Positions 34,985 through 43,687 are shown, counted from the first letter of the stretch. The stretch is 64,000 bases of DNA from Lutimaribacter saemankumensis (GCF_900100005.1 NZ_FNEB01000001.1:868001-932000), one strand, 5' to 3'. The notes: generated by a model not told the origin, from the sequence alone. Numbers and translations: made by a program.

Positions 34985-35473
34985 TCAGCCGTCGTGCCGT
35001 CCATTGGGCATCGGCGGCGGGGCCGATGGTGCGCGTTTCTTGCCCTTGCGCGCGGCCTTTGCTGGCTTGGCGGCCTTGGGTTCCGGTTCCGCGGCCTTGG
35101 TGACGGGTTTCGGTGCCTCAGCCGACTTCTCGGCGGGCTTGGCCGCGTCAACCGGTTTCGGCGGTGGCGCCGCAGTGACCGTTTCCGCAACCGCGGCCTT
35201 TGCCGCCGGGCGCGGCCGGCTTGCCTTGCGGGCGGGTTTTGCGGGTTTCGCCTGCGCCGGTTTCGGCCGGGCCGCGCGACGCGGCTTGGCCGGGCGCGAC
35301 AAACGCCCGGAGGGCGCCTTGCTCACCTCGGACAGGTCGTGCGGTGCCAGCGGATGGGCCTGCAACATCGCCATCCAGCAGGCGTGGGTCATGCGCATCT
35401 GCGCCTCGATCGCGTTGACGGTATAGTGGTAGGCATACCAGCTGAACTTCACGGGAAGGGGAACAGAGACCAT
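34985..35473 (-). CDS. Protein with histone-H1-like Lys/Ala/Pro tail, function unknown
   Basis: The 162-residue product has a short structured-looking N-terminus (VKFSWYAYHYTVNAIEAQMR, about residues 8-45) followed by a long low-complexity tail rich in Lys, Ala and Pro (RPAKPRRAARPKPAQAKPAK and repeats like it). The tail resembles histone H1 or phasin/PhaF-type nucleoid-binding extensions and would bind nucleic acid or polyanions. The N-terminal segment could be a phasin-like helix, but this is weak. AAGGAG precedes the ATG at 35473. No operon partner is evident. Confidence 0.6.
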   Translation of the reverse strand: MVSVPLPVKFSWYAYHYTVNAIEAQMRMTHACWMAMLQAHPLAPHDLSEVSKAPSGRLSRPAKPRRAARPKPAQAKPAKPARKASRPRPAAKAAVAETVTAAPPPKPVDAAKPAEKSAEAPKPVTKAAEPEPKAAKPAKAARKGKKRAPSAPPPMPNGRHDG

Positions 35474-35560
35474 TCTGACGCTCCTTGGGCTTTTTCTCGG
35501 GTCTACGCGCGGCGGGTAACACCCGCACGACATTGGCCCGATCGTGACACATGCAGCCCC

Positions 35561-35592
35561 AAAAAAACCGGGCCGCCCCACAGGACGGCCCG
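35561..35592 (-). terminator. Rho-independent terminator of folE2
   Basis: On the minus strand a stem formed by GGGCCGTCC and GGGCGGCCC (one internal mismatch pair) is followed by a run of seven T residues. It lies about 70 bases after the folE2 stop codon and is the clear 3' end of that transcript. Confidence 0.8.
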
Positions 35593-35659
35593 AATATCTG
35601 ATCATGGTGCCGGGTATTTCAGCAAAGTCCGGGGCCGCTGCCCAAAACGCGCGCAGCGC

Positions 35660-36760
35660 TCAACCGACGTGGAACAGCGATGCAAAGAGCCGCGGATCGA
35701 GGCTTTCGCAGGCAAAGGTGTCGCCTTCGGTCAGAACGCTGACCGCATCGTGGCTGTGCAGGCTTTCCTGATGACTGGCGATGACGCGGAAATCGCCCAC
35801 GCGCTCGTCACGCTTGAGTTGCTCGCAAAACAGCCGCGCGGCATCTTCGACAAAGATCGGGTTGGCGGCGTTCAATTCGGCAAAGGCTTGTTCATCCTCG
35901 CGCTTGACCATCACCTGGGTTTCGGTCGGCACGGCCTCGCGGGCCATGTCGATCAGGTCTTCGAACCACAAACAATCGCCTTCGGCCAGTTCGACCGAGA
36001 TCCGCGCGACCGAACGCTGCGAATGCGGCGTGGCCAATTGCCCCCGCGACATGCGCGCATGTTCGGACAATTCCAGCGAACAGGGGCAAGTCGACGAATA
36101 CACGTAATCGAGATGGATGATCTTCTTGCGCACACCCGCGCGCTCGACCAGTTCCAGCGCGATGTCGTAATACTGATAGCCTGACAGCCCGGACCGCAGC
36201 GACGGCACCTTGACCGGATAGGACAGCCGCATCTGGATACGCGCGTCAAAGCTTTCCAGGTCGGTCTTGTAATCCTCGAGCGCGGCTTCGATCACACCGA
36301 AGGAAAAGGTCTTTTCGGCATGTTTGTAGAAGGACCGCATGATCCGGGACATGTTGATGCCCTTCTTGTCGGCCTCGAGACTGACCGTCCCGGTGACACT
36401 GGTTTCCAGCGTCAGATCGCCGTTGTCGCGGGTGTGATACTGGATCGGCAGGCGGAAATTGCTGATTCCCACATGCTGAATCTGCTGTTTTGCACCGCGG
36501 ATCAGGCTGGACGGCCCGTTCTGCAGATCCGGCAGCGATGCCTTGTAGGCGGTGTCGACGGTGAATCCGTCAGGATATTCACGGCTGAGCGCAGGATATT
36601 TCGCCGCGCCCGCCCCCGGCAGAAGACGCGCGATCGCGGGGTCGAGATCGCTGATTTCCTCGGCGCTCGCCTTTTCCGCCCACTGGCGCAGCCGCATCAG
36701 CGCCTCGCGCGCATCGTCGCGGTCCGGCTGGCGGTCGATATCAGGCGTATGAATGTTCAT
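35660..36760 (-). CDS. folE2: GTP cyclohydrolase FolE2 (type IB)
   Basis: FolE2 converts GTP to dihydroneopterin triphosphate, the first step of folate and queuosine precursor synthesis. The 366-residue product has the type IB signature STCPCSLELSEHARMSRGQL (Cys225 and Cys227 region), and the segment SYPVKVPSLRSGLSGYQYYD. Unlike FolE it does not depend strictly on zinc. It is followed by a strong terminator. A palindrome lies upstream of the ATG (36795-36815) and could couple expression to a metal-sensing regulator. Confidence 0.93.
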   Translation of the reverse strand: MNIHTPDIDRQPDRDDAREALMRLRQWAEKASAEEISDLDPAIARLLPGAGAAKYPALSREYPDGFTVDTAYKASLPDLQNGPSSLIRGAKQQIQHVGISNFRLPIQYHTRDNGDLTLETSVTGTVSLEADKKGINMSRIMRSFYKHAEKTFSFGVIEAALEDYKTDLESFDARIQMRLSYPVKVPSLRSGLSGYQYYDIALELVERAGVRKKIIHLDYVYSSTCPCSLELSEHARMSRGQLATPHSQRSVARISVELAEGDCLWFEDLIDMAREAVPTETQVMVKREDEQAFAELNAANPIFVEDAARLFCEQLKRDERVGDFRVIASHQESLHSHDAVSVLTEGDTFACESLDPRLFASLFHVG

Positions 36761-36794
36761 GGCGCGGCCCCTTCGCGTTGTGCTCGCAGGAGTA

Positions 36795-36815
36795 ACTTAG
36801 GGTGTTGTCCCAAGT
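36795..36815. promoter_or_regulatory. 21-base palindrome upstream of folE2
   Basis: The sequence ACTTAGG-GTGTTGT-CCCAAGT has six matching pairs (ACTT-x-GG with CC-x-AAGT) around a central spacer. It lies 35 bases upstream of the folE2 start codon, within the expected promoter, and is a candidate operator. The regulator is unknown. Confidence 0.4.
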
Positions 36816-36876
36816 ATTTCCAATTTCGAAAGGTAGTACGCCGGAAACGACATGTCGGATCACCCGCCGGGGTTGC

Positions 36877-38058
36877 CTAGACCGCGTCGAGCGCAGCCCG
36901 GATATCGGCGATCAGGTCGCCCGCATCCTCGAGCCCGCAAGACAACCGCACCAGCCCTGGGGTTATGCCCAGCAGGGTCTTTTGCGCGTCCGGCAGGCGT
37001 TGATGCGTGGTGGTGGCCGGGTGGGTCGCGATGGATTTCGCATCTCCGAGATTGTTCGAGATCACGACGATGTGAAGCGCGTTCAGGAACCGGAACGCTG
37101 CCTCCTGCCCGCCTTTCAGATCGAGGGACAGAACCGTGCCCCCCGCCCCCATCTGCGCCATGGCCAGATCGTGCTGCGGGTGGCCCGGCAGGCCGGGATA
37201 GATCACCTGCGCCAGGCGGTCGTCGCCCGACAGCGCCTCGGCCAGGGCCTGTGCGGTCGCAGCCTGCGCACGTACGCGCAGATCCATGGTTTCCAAACCC
37301 TTGAGCATGATCCACGCCGTGAACGGCGACATCGAACCGCCCGTGTGCTTCATGTAGGGTTCGACCGTCTTGCGGATGTATTCGCGCGTCCCGAGGATCA
37401 CGCCGCCCAGAGCACGGCCCTGCCCGTCGATATGTTTGGTCGCGGAATAGACGACCACGTCGGCGCCCTGCTCCAGCGCGCGGGAAAAGACCGGGGTGGC
37501 AAAGACGTTGTCAACGATAACAAGCGCGCCGACACCGTGCGCAATTTCAGAAACGCCTGCGATATCAATAACTTCAAGCGTGGGATTCGAAACCGACTCG
37601 AAAAAGCAGATGCGGGTGTCGGGGCGCACGGCCGCGCGCCACTGATCGAGGTCGGTGCCGTCGACCAGCGTCACCTCGACCCCGTAGCGCGGCAGGATTT
37701 CCTCGAGGATATAAAGACACGATCCAAACAGAGCGCGCGCCGCCACGACATGATCGCCCGCGCGCAGGACCGATGTCAGCGCGCCGTTGACCGCCGCCAT
37801 GCCGCTGGCGGTGGCAAAGGCGTCTTCGGCCCCTTCCAGCGCGGCAATCCGGTCTTCGAACATCGCAACGGTCGGATTGCCGTAGCGGGCATAGATGAAT
37901 TCGTCGGGCCCCGACTGCACGAACCGCGCCTCGGCCTGCTCGGCGCTGTCGTAAACGAAGCCCTGGGTCAGAAAGATCGCCTCGCTCACCTCGTTGTACT
38001 GGCTGCGGCGGGTGCCGCCGTGAACCAGCTTGGTACGGGCGTTCCAGTCTTTTTTCAT
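36877..38058 (-). CDS. metZ: O-succinylhomoserine sulfhydrylase
   Basis: MetZ makes homocysteine from O-acylhomoserine and sulfide, in methionine synthesis. The 393-residue product is a PLP-dependent gamma-family enzyme: ATASGMAAVNGALTSVLRAG, YSATKHIDGQGRALGG with the PLP lysine, and the C-terminal LVRLSCGLEDAGDLIADI. It is preceded by a SAM-II riboswitch and a terminator (38089-38195), so it is repressed when S-adenosylmethionine is high. The ATG at 38058 follows GGAGGA. It is divergent from the hydrolase gene. Confidence 0.92.
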   Translation of the reverse strand: MKKDWNARTKLVHGGTRRSQYNEVSEAIFLTQGFVYDSAEQAEARFVQSGPDEFIYARYGNPTVAMFEDRIAALEGAEDAFATASGMAAVNGALTSVLRAGDHVVAARALFGSCLYILEEILPRYGVEVTLVDGTDLDQWRAAVRPDTRICFFESVSNPTLEVIDIAGVSEIAHGVGALVIVDNVFATPVFSRALEQGADVVVYSATKHIDGQGRALGGVILGTREYIRKTVEPYMKHTGGSMSPFTAWIMLKGLETMDLRVRAQAATAQALAEALSGDDRLAQVIYPGLPGHPQHDLAMAQMGAGGTVLSLDLKGGQEAAFRFLNALHIVVISNNLGDAKSIATHPATTTHQRLPDAQKTLLGITPGLVRLSCGLEDAGDLIADIRAALDAV

Positions 38059-38088
38059 CACGCATCCTCCGGGGCGTCGAACCCCATG

Positions 38089-38122
38089 AAAAAACCCCCG
38101 GTCGCGGTCAAGCGAAAGGGGG
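38089..38122 (-). terminator. Riboswitch-controlled terminator in the metZ leader
   Basis: On the minus strand CCCCC and GGGGG flank a loop of about 20 bases, followed by six T residues. It lies between the SAM-II aptamer and metZ. Its position fits a SAM-dependent transcription terminator. A second small hairpin, GGGG-TTCGACG-CCCC, sits directly before the ribosome site. Confidence 0.7.
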
Positions 38123-38134
38123 CCCTTGCGTCTG

Positions 38135-38195
38135 ACCTCTTTAGCGGCATCTTTAACGTGGCCCGCAATCCGGTAACAAATCGCCACGGGGTGGG
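38135..38195 (-). promoter_or_regulatory. SAM-II riboswitch
   Basis: On the minus strand the sequence contains CGTGGCGATTTG, then GATTGC, GGCCACGTTAAA and GCTAAAG in order. This matches the SAM-II aptamer: the stem CGTGGC/GCCACG, conserved loop residues, and the downstream GCTAAAG that forms the pseudoknot. It senses S-adenosylmethionine and controls metZ. Confidence 0.88.
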
Positions 38196-38307
38196 GTTTA
38201 CGCCCGGTACCGGGGCGCGTCAAGCGTCACGGTGCGGTGACAAAACCGTCACATCGCTGTCGCAGCCACCGCCTATCTCCAGCCACAACATCTTGTGGGT
38301 GGCGCGA

Positions 38308-39216
38308 ATGGCTCTGCTAGAGATCAACATGCACAAGTCGGGCCTGCAGGGCCTTCCCGAGGCCGACATGCTGGCGGATGGGGACGGGCCCGTCGTGATC
38401 ATGACGCATGGCTACACCTACGAACCTGGTCACCGCCGCCATTGCCCGCACCGGCTCATACTGTCTGCCGCGGCCGGGCACGGCCGCAAGGTGATAAGCT
38501 GGCCCCGGCACTTGGGCGCAGACGATGACAGTATGCTGGCGCTGGCCTATGGCTGGCCCGCGCGGGGCACGATCTGGCAAGCCTGGCAGCAGGCGGCCGA
38601 TGCGGGTGCCGCGCTGGCCCGGGTGATAACGACGATCCGCCGCGCCGCCCCACACAGGCCGGTTCACGCCATCGCCCATTCGCTTGGCGCACGCGTGGTG
38701 CTGGCGGCGGTGCCACACCTGGCGTCAGGCGCCCTGTCGCGCGTGATCGTCCTGAGCGGCGCCGAATACGCCGCGAACGCGGCCGCGGCGCTGGACAGCT
38801 CCGCAGGCCGGGATATGGAGCTGATCAACATCACCAGCCGCGAGAACGATCTTTTCGATTTCCTGTTCGAACGGCTGGTCGCACCGCCCGTTCCCGGCGA
38901 CCGGGTGATCGGACATGGCCTGCCGATGCGCCCGAACGCGCTGTCCCTGCAGATCGACAATCCAGGCACACTGGCCGCCCTGACCGCGTGCGGCTTTCCG
39001 ATCGCCGCCCCGCGCGGGCGCATCTGCCACTGGTCGTCCTACATGCGGCCCGGCATTTTCGATCTTTACCGCGCGCTTCTGACCGACCCCGATGCCCTGC
39101 CCTTGGCGCAGTTGCGCAGGCGGCTGCCCGACACCCCGCAGCCGCGATGGTCACGACTGCTTGATCCGCCTCGTGTGACACTGCCCTTGCCCTTTGCCTG
39201 GAAACCGTCATCCTGA
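38308..39216 (+). CDS. Alpha/beta hydrolase-fold protein
   Basis: The 302-residue product has an alpha/beta hydrolase core: VVIMTHGYTYEPG (oxyanion strand), then IAHSLGARVVLAA with the nucleophile serine in a S-L-G elbow (about residue 123). The long C-terminal part contains HWSSYMRPGIFD, a likely source of the catalytic histidine. It resembles DUF900-like esterases with no recognisable substrate. I chose the ATG at 38308, as a much longer upstream open frame runs antisense through metZ. It lies 25 bases before the GST gene. Confidence 0.72.
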   Translation: MALLEINMHKSGLQGLPEADMLADGDGPVVIMTHGYTYEPGHRRHCPHRLILSAAAGHGRKVISWPRHLGADDDSMLALAYGWPARGTIWQAWQQAADAGAALARVITTIRRAAPHRPVHAIAHSLGARVVLAAVPHLASGALSRVIVLSGAEYAANAAAALDSSAGRDMELINITSRENDLFDFLFERLVAPPVPGDRVIGHGLPMRPNALSLQIDNPGTLAALTACGFPIAAPRGRICHWSSYMRPGIFDLYRALLTDPDALPLAQLRRRLPDTPQPRWSRLLDPPRVTLPLPFAWKPSS

Positions 39217-39241
39217 CTGCGGCAGTCAGAAAGGCGCGACC

Positions 39242-39949
39242 ATGCAAGACCCGATCGATCTGTATTTCTGGCCCACACCCAACGGATGGAAAGTCTCCAT
39301 CGCGTTGGAGGAAATGGGCCTGCCCTATACCCTGCATCTTGTCGACATCCGCAAGGGCGACCAGTTCAAGCCGGACTTCCTGGCGATTTCGCCCAACAAC
39401 CGGATGCCCGCCATCGTCGACCCGCAAGGCCCCGACGGCGCACCGATCGGCATCTTCGAATCCGGCGCGATCCTGCAATACCTCGCCCGCAAGACCGGGC
39501 ATTTCTGCGGGCCGACAGAACGCGACCGCATCGCCGTGGACCAATGGCTGATGTGGCAGATGGGCGGCCTTGGCCCGATGGCGGGCCAGGCACACCACTT
39601 CCAGAAATACGCCCCGCAACTGGACCCGCCGCAAGACCTGCCCTACGCCAAGGACCGTTACCGCAACGAGGTCGCGCGGCTCTATGGCGTGCTGGACCGT
39701 CAACTGGCCCGGCACCGCTACGTCGCGGGCGATTTCTACTCCATCGCCGACATGGCGATCTGGGGATGGGCCTCGCTCTGGGAGGGGCAGCAGCAGGTGC
39801 TGGACGACAAGCCCAACATGGCGCGCTGGCTGGACGAGCTGTCCGCGCGCCCCGCGGTCCAGCGCGGCCGCGCCCTGGCAGCCGAGCTGCGCGACGGCAA
39901 GCCGCATGACAAGGACGCGCAAAAGCTGCTGTTCGGCAAGAAGGACTGA
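39242..39949 (+). CDS. Glutathione S-transferase, Ure2p/YghU-like
   Basis: The 235-residue product has the GST N-terminal thioredoxin fold (LYFWPTPNGWKVSIALEEMG and NRMPAIVDP) with the glutathione-binding segment IFESGAILQYLARKTG, and a C-terminal helical domain with VAGDFYSIADMAIWGWASLW. The TPNGWK start is typical of the Ure2p/YghU/disulfide-bond-oxidoreductase group, with reductase activity on glutathione disulfides. It follows the hydrolase gene closely and is convergent with yciB. Exact substrate unknown. Confidence 0.87.
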   Translation: MQDPIDLYFWPTPNGWKVSIALEEMGLPYTLHLVDIRKGDQFKPDFLAISPNNRMPAIVDPQGPDGAPIGIFESGAILQYLARKTGHFCGPTERDRIAVDQWLMWQMGGLGPMAGQAHHFQKYAPQLDPPQDLPYAKDRYRNEVARLYGVLDRQLARHRYVAGDFYSIADMAIWGWASLWEGQQQVLDDKPNMARWLDELSARPAVQRGRALAAELRDGKPHDKDAQKLLFGKKD

Positions 39950-39981
39950 ACCGCGCGGCGGGGTGATCCCCGCCCTACGCA

Positions 39982-40590
39982 TCATTCAGGTGTTTCGTCG
40001 TCCTGTTCGCCATATTTGCGAAAGATGTCGCCCTGGAACATGAAGAACAGGAACACAGCGGCCGTCAGGCCGAATGTCTTGAACCAGACCCAGGACTCGG
40101 TGCTCATCGTGCGCCAGACCGCTTCGTTGACCACCGCCAACCCGAAGAAGAACAGGCACAGCCGGCGCGTCAGCTTCATCCAGCCTTCGGGCGCGAGCGG
40201 CATCATGTCCTCCATCACATGCTGGAGATAGCTCTGCCCACGCAGCAGCCCGAAGCCCAGGATGCCCGCGAAGATCAGGTAGATGATCGTCGGCTTCATC
40301 TTGAAGAACCGGTCGTCGTTCAGCCAGACCGACAGCCCGCCGAACACGATCACCAGCACCAGCGTGATGACCTGCATCTTGGACAGCTTGCCGGTCAGTT
40401 TCCACAACAGGCCCGTTGTCACGATCATCAGCGGGATGAACCCGGCGGTCACCAGGATGAAACCGCTGTAATCGCGCCCGCCGATGGAAAAGACATCGTC
40501 CTTGATCCAGAGGTACGCCACGAAAAACGCCACGATCGGGCCCAGTTCCAAAGCCGATTTAAGCATCGGGTTGATCTCACGCGCAGCCAT
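39982..40590 (-). CDS. yciB: Inner membrane septation protein YciB/IspZ
   Basis: The 202-residue product is hydrophobic with about five to six transmembrane helices and the family segments LELGPIVAFFVAYL, IYLIFAGILGFGLLRGQSYLQ and RRLCLFFFGLAVVNEAVWR. YciB proteins affect cell-envelope integrity and septation in enterobacteria and interact with division proteins. The gene is 17 bases downstream of an EamA transporter on the same strand. In alphaproteobacteria the gene commonly sits near ftsY, as here. Confidence 0.92.
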   Translation of the reverse strand: MAAREINPMLKSALELGPIVAFFVAYLWIKDDVFSIGGRDYSGFILVTAGFIPLMIVTTGLLWKLTGKLSKMQVITLVLVIVFGGLSVWLNDDRFFKMKPTIIYLIFAGILGFGLLRGQSYLQHVMEDMMPLAPEGWMKLTRRLCLFFFGLAVVNEAVWRTMSTESWVWFKTFGLTAAVFLFFMFQGDIFRKYGEQDDETPE

Positions 40591-40607
40591 CGGGCCCCCT
40601 TTTCTTT

Positions 40608-41510
40608 CTATCCGCCGAACTCAACTATCACAGCGCCCAGCGCAATCAATGTCATCAGCGCGATGCGGCGCGGCCCCACGGTTTCCTTCAGGATCAGCCA
40701 GCCGATCAGCGCCGCGAATACGGTCGAGGTTTCGCGCAGCACCGCTGCCTCTCCGACCTTGTCGAGCCGCGTGGCCATCATCACCGACCCGAAAGAGCCG
40801 AACGCAATGAGCGCCCCCGCGATACCGCGCGCCGCCAGAGGCGGCAAGGCGGGCCGAACGTCCATCGACCGCCAGCGCAGCGCCGCAAGCGCCGGCATCA
40901 CCCACCCATCTATGAAGAAAAACCAGAAAATGAAGGTGAAGGGGTTCGCCGTCGCGCGAATACCGTAGGCGTCATAGGTTGTGTAAAGCGCCACGAACAG
41001 GCCGGTCAGCACCGCAAGCACCAGTGCGGGCACAAGCGTGTCGCGCGCATCCGTCAGCGTGCGCAGGTTATAGATCGCCAGCCCGTAAATCCCCGCCAGA
41101 AGCACCCCGACCCCCAGCCATTGAAGCGGTGTAAAGATTTCGCCGAACAGCAGGTAGGCGCCGATCACGGTAAACAGAGGCCCCGTGCCGCGCACCACCG
41201 GGTAGACCACGGTGAACGCCCCACGCGTATAGGCCATCGCCTGCAGGAACTTGTAGGCAGTGTGGATCACGAAAACGCCCGCGAAAATCGGCCACATATG
41301 CGGCTCGGGCCAGGGCACCACGAACAGCGCGACCGGCGCGGCAATCAGGCCATAGGACAGATCGGTCGCCCCGCGCGTCAGCCAGGGATCGTGCCGCCCT
41401 TTTTGCAGCGCGCCGAAGGCCGCGTGCAGCAACGCCGCCGTCAGGGCGAGGATCATGGCCAGCTGGCGTCCGAACTCCGTGCCCTCGACCGCGGCGAGCC
41501 AATCGCTCAT
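40608..41510 (-). CDS. EamA/DMT-family transporter
   Basis: The 300-residue product has about ten transmembrane helices in two EamA repeats; the first ends VVYPVVRGTGPLFTVIGAYLLFGE and the second RETSTVFAALIGWLILKETVG. The substrate is not evident. The ATG overlaps the stop of the upstream unknown gene by four bases and yciB follows after 17 bases, so they form an operon in the order unknown gene, transporter, yciB. Confidence 0.83.
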   Translation of the reverse strand: MSDWLAAVEGTEFGRQLAMILALTAALLHAAFGALQKGRHDPWLTRGATDLSYGLIAAPVALFVVPWPEPHMWPIFAGVFVIHTAYKFLQAMAYTRGAFTVVYPVVRGTGPLFTVIGAYLLFGEIFTPLQWLGVGVLLAGIYGLAIYNLRTLTDARDTLVPALVLAVLTGLFVALYTTYDAYGIRATANPFTFIFWFFFIDGWVMPALAALRWRSMDVRPALPPLAARGIAGALIAFGSFGSVMMATRLDKVGEAAVLRETSTVFAALIGWLILKETVGPRRIALMTLIALGAVIVEFGG

Positions 41511-41971
41511 GCGCGGGGGCGCCTCTGGCCGTAGGCGGACATGTGCCGTCCTTCGGTCATCGCGGCGCGGGTGATGTCGATCAGGCGCCCGTCATGGCCG
41601 CGCACGACCTCGCCACCTTCGGCCTCGGTCGCGTATTCGGCGATCAGTTCCTGTTCCAGCGTGTCGACGAAGAACGGCGCGCGGAAACCCGGCGCGAAGG
41701 CAAGATCGATCACACGCGGCAGGTCGTCTGTATGGGCGTCCCAGATCAGCCGGCCGAACCCGACCGCGCGGTCGCCATCGAGCAGCACACATTCCCCAAG
41801 CAACAGCCGCTCTTCGGGCCAGCCTTCGTCGGCGGCAGGATCGATCCGGTCGTGATCGAGCAGCATGGCCAGTCCATCGGGCTCGACCATGATCTCGGTC
41901 GTGCGGCGGATTTCCAGAATATTGGCCTGTGCGGGCAAGACGGCGCTCCATCGGTATTTCGGAATTGGCAC
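41507..41971 (-). CDS. Conserved-looking protein of unknown function
   Basis: I do not recognise this protein. It has about 154 residues, is soluble and acidic, with segments ILEIRRTTEIMVEPDGLAML, ECVLLDGDRAVGFGRLIW and VIDLAFAPGFRAPFFVDTLE. No cysteine clusters, signal or membrane helices are seen. The start is uncertain: I use a GTG at 41971, with a GTG at 41986 and a TTG at 42007 as alternatives. Its stop overlaps the transporter start (ATGA), so it is translationally coupled to it and upstream of yciB. ftsY lies further upstream, 200 bases away. Confidence 0.6.
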   Translation of the reverse strand: MPIPKYRWSAVLPAQANILEIRRTTEIMVEPDGLAMLLDHDRIDPAADEGWPEERLLLGECVLLDGDRAVGFGRLIWDAHTDDLPRVIDLAFAPGFRAPFFVDTLEQELIAEYATEAEGGEVVRGHDGRLIDITRAAMTEGRHMSAYGQRRPRA

Positions 41972-42173
41972 GGCCGACTCGGTCACCGCGCGACAGGGCC
42001 CAGACAAACACCCGTTGGCAGGGGAAGGTCAAGGCGGGGAAAGGGCTGGTTTCCCGTCCCGGCCGGGTGCGTGTCTCATCGGTCAGGATACAGCAGGAGC
42101 GAGGCGCCGAAATGGAGCGCCGACTATCCCACTTGCCCTGGTCCCTGCCTGGCAGCCGCACCGCCGACGCGGC

Positions 42174-43625
42174 CTAGCGGTCCAACCCCGTCAGCGCAGC
42201 GGCGAATTCCGCGGGATCGAACGGCGCGAGGTCGTCGATCTGCTCACCCACGCCGATGGCATGGATCGGCAGGCCGAACTTGTCGGCCAGCGCGACCAGA
42301 ACACCGCCCTTGGCCGTACCGTCCAGCTTGGTCATCACCAGGCCCGACACATCGGCCAGTTCGCGGAAGGTCTGCACCTGGCTGAGCGCGTTCTGTCCCG
42401 TCGTCGCGTCCAGCACCAGAAGCGTGTTATGCGGGGCCTCGGGGTCTTTCTTGCGGATCACGCGGACGATCTTGGCCAGCTCCTCCATCAGATCCTTGCG
42501 GTTCTGCAAACGGCCGGCGGTGTCGATCAGCAGCAGGTCGGCGCCATCGGCCTCGGCGCGGGTCATGGCGTCGAAGGCAAGGCTGGCAGGGTCGGACCCC
42601 TCGGGCGCGGTCAGAACCGGCACGCCGGCGCGGTCGCCCCAGACCTGCAATTGCTCGACGGCGGCGGCGCGGAACGTGTCACCGGCGGCGATCACGACCT
42701 TCTTGCCGGCGGCCTTGAACTGGCTGGCAAGCTTGCCGATCGTCGTGGTCTTGCCAGAGCCGTTCACCCCCACCACCAGCACGACTTGCGGTTTCTTGGG
42801 AAACAGCGGCATCGGCCGCGCGACGGGTTCCAGCACGCGCGTGATCTCGTCCGCGAGGATCTGCTTGATCTCGTCGGTCGACAGCCGCTTGCCAAAGCGG
42901 CCTTCGGCCATGTTCGCGGTGACGCGCAACGCGGTGTCCACGCCCATGTCGGACGCGATCAGCAGCTCTTCGAGCTGTTCGAGCATGTCGTCGTCCAGAA
43001 CCCGCCGCACGACCTGTTTCTTTTCCGCGCCACGGCCCAGCAGCCGGCCAAGGAAACCGGGCTTCTGCCGTTCCACACCGGGTTCCGGCAGCGTGTCGGG
43101 GATCGCCGCGCGCATGGTTTCGGACGGTATCTCGGACGGGTATTCCACCGGCATCGGCGGCATTTCCTGCGGCGCGTCCGAAGGATACTCGGCCGGCTGT
43201 TCCGGGAATTCCTGCGGGCTGGGTTCCGGCACCTCTGGTGCGGGCTCGGGCCGCTCGTCGGGCCCGGGTGTGGGCTCGGGTTCGGGTTGCGGAACTTCGA
43301 CCGGTGGCGCCTCGGGGCTTTCGCGCGGCGGCTCGGGCGTTTCGGCGGGCAGTTCAGGCTGCGGGGCCTCTTGCGGGGGCTCGGGCAGTTCCTGCGGGGC
43401 CGGGTCAGGTTGCGGCTCGGGCTCGGGCTGCGGCTCGGGCTCGGGCGTGGGTTCGGGTTCCGGTGCCGGCTCGGGTTCGGACGCAGGCACGGGTTCGGGC
43501 TCGGCCGCGCGGAGGGGCTCGGCCTCGTCGACGGTGCCGCCATCGCTGACGATGGCATCCAGCCCCTCCTCGATCTTCTTGGAGGATTTGAACAGGCGAT
43601 CCTTGAGTTTGCCGAATAGCGACAT
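42174..43625 (-). CDS. ftsY: Signal recognition particle receptor FtsY
   Basis: FtsY is the SRP receptor that delivers ribosome-nascent chains to the translocon. The 483-residue product has the N domain (from about residue 190) and the G domain with GVNGSGKTTTIGKL (G1), DTFRAAAVEQL (G2), DTAGRLQNRKDLM (G3) and TKLDGTAKGG (G4). The N-terminal 40-180 residues are an exceptionally long Pro/Glu repeat (repeating PEPEP units) that takes the place of the usual acidic A domain. The gene is divergent from nothing close; a YhhN gene is 62 bases upstream on the same strand. Confidence 0.95.
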   Translation of the reverse strand: MSLFGKLKDRLFKSSKKIEEGLDAIVSDGGTVDEAEPLRAAEPEPVPASEPEPAPEPEPTPEPEPQPEPEPQPDPAPQELPEPPQEAPQPELPAETPEPPRESPEAPPVEVPQPEPEPTPGPDERPEPAPEVPEPSPQEFPEQPAEYPSDAPQEMPPMPVEYPSEIPSETMRAAIPDTLPEPGVERQKPGFLGRLLGRGAEKKQVVRRVLDDDMLEQLEELLIASDMGVDTALRVTANMAEGRFGKRLSTDEIKQILADEITRVLEPVARPMPLFPKKPQVVLVVGVNGSGKTTTIGKLASQFKAAGKKVVIAAGDTFRAAAVEQLQVWGDRAGVPVLTAPEGSDPASLAFDAMTRAEADGADLLLIDTAGRLQNRKDLMEELAKIVRVIRKKDPEAPHNTLLVLDATTGQNALSQVQTFRELADVSGLVMTKLDGTAKGGVLVALADKFGLPIHAIGVGEQIDDLAPFDPAEFAAALTGLDR

Positions 43626-43687
43626 GGGCTGTGGTCCTTGAGCGTTTGTTCTGACCTAGCCCTTCGCAGACGGTTTTGAAAGACCCC

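Noticed and set aside
36802-38307. A long plus-strand extension upstream of the hydrolase
   Set aside because: It is antisense to metZ and its riboswitch; the hydrolase domain begins at 38308.
43200-43520. Tandem repeat as a CRISPR or minisatellite
   Set aside because: The pattern encodes a Pro/Glu repeat inside ftsY, with no spacers of uniform length.
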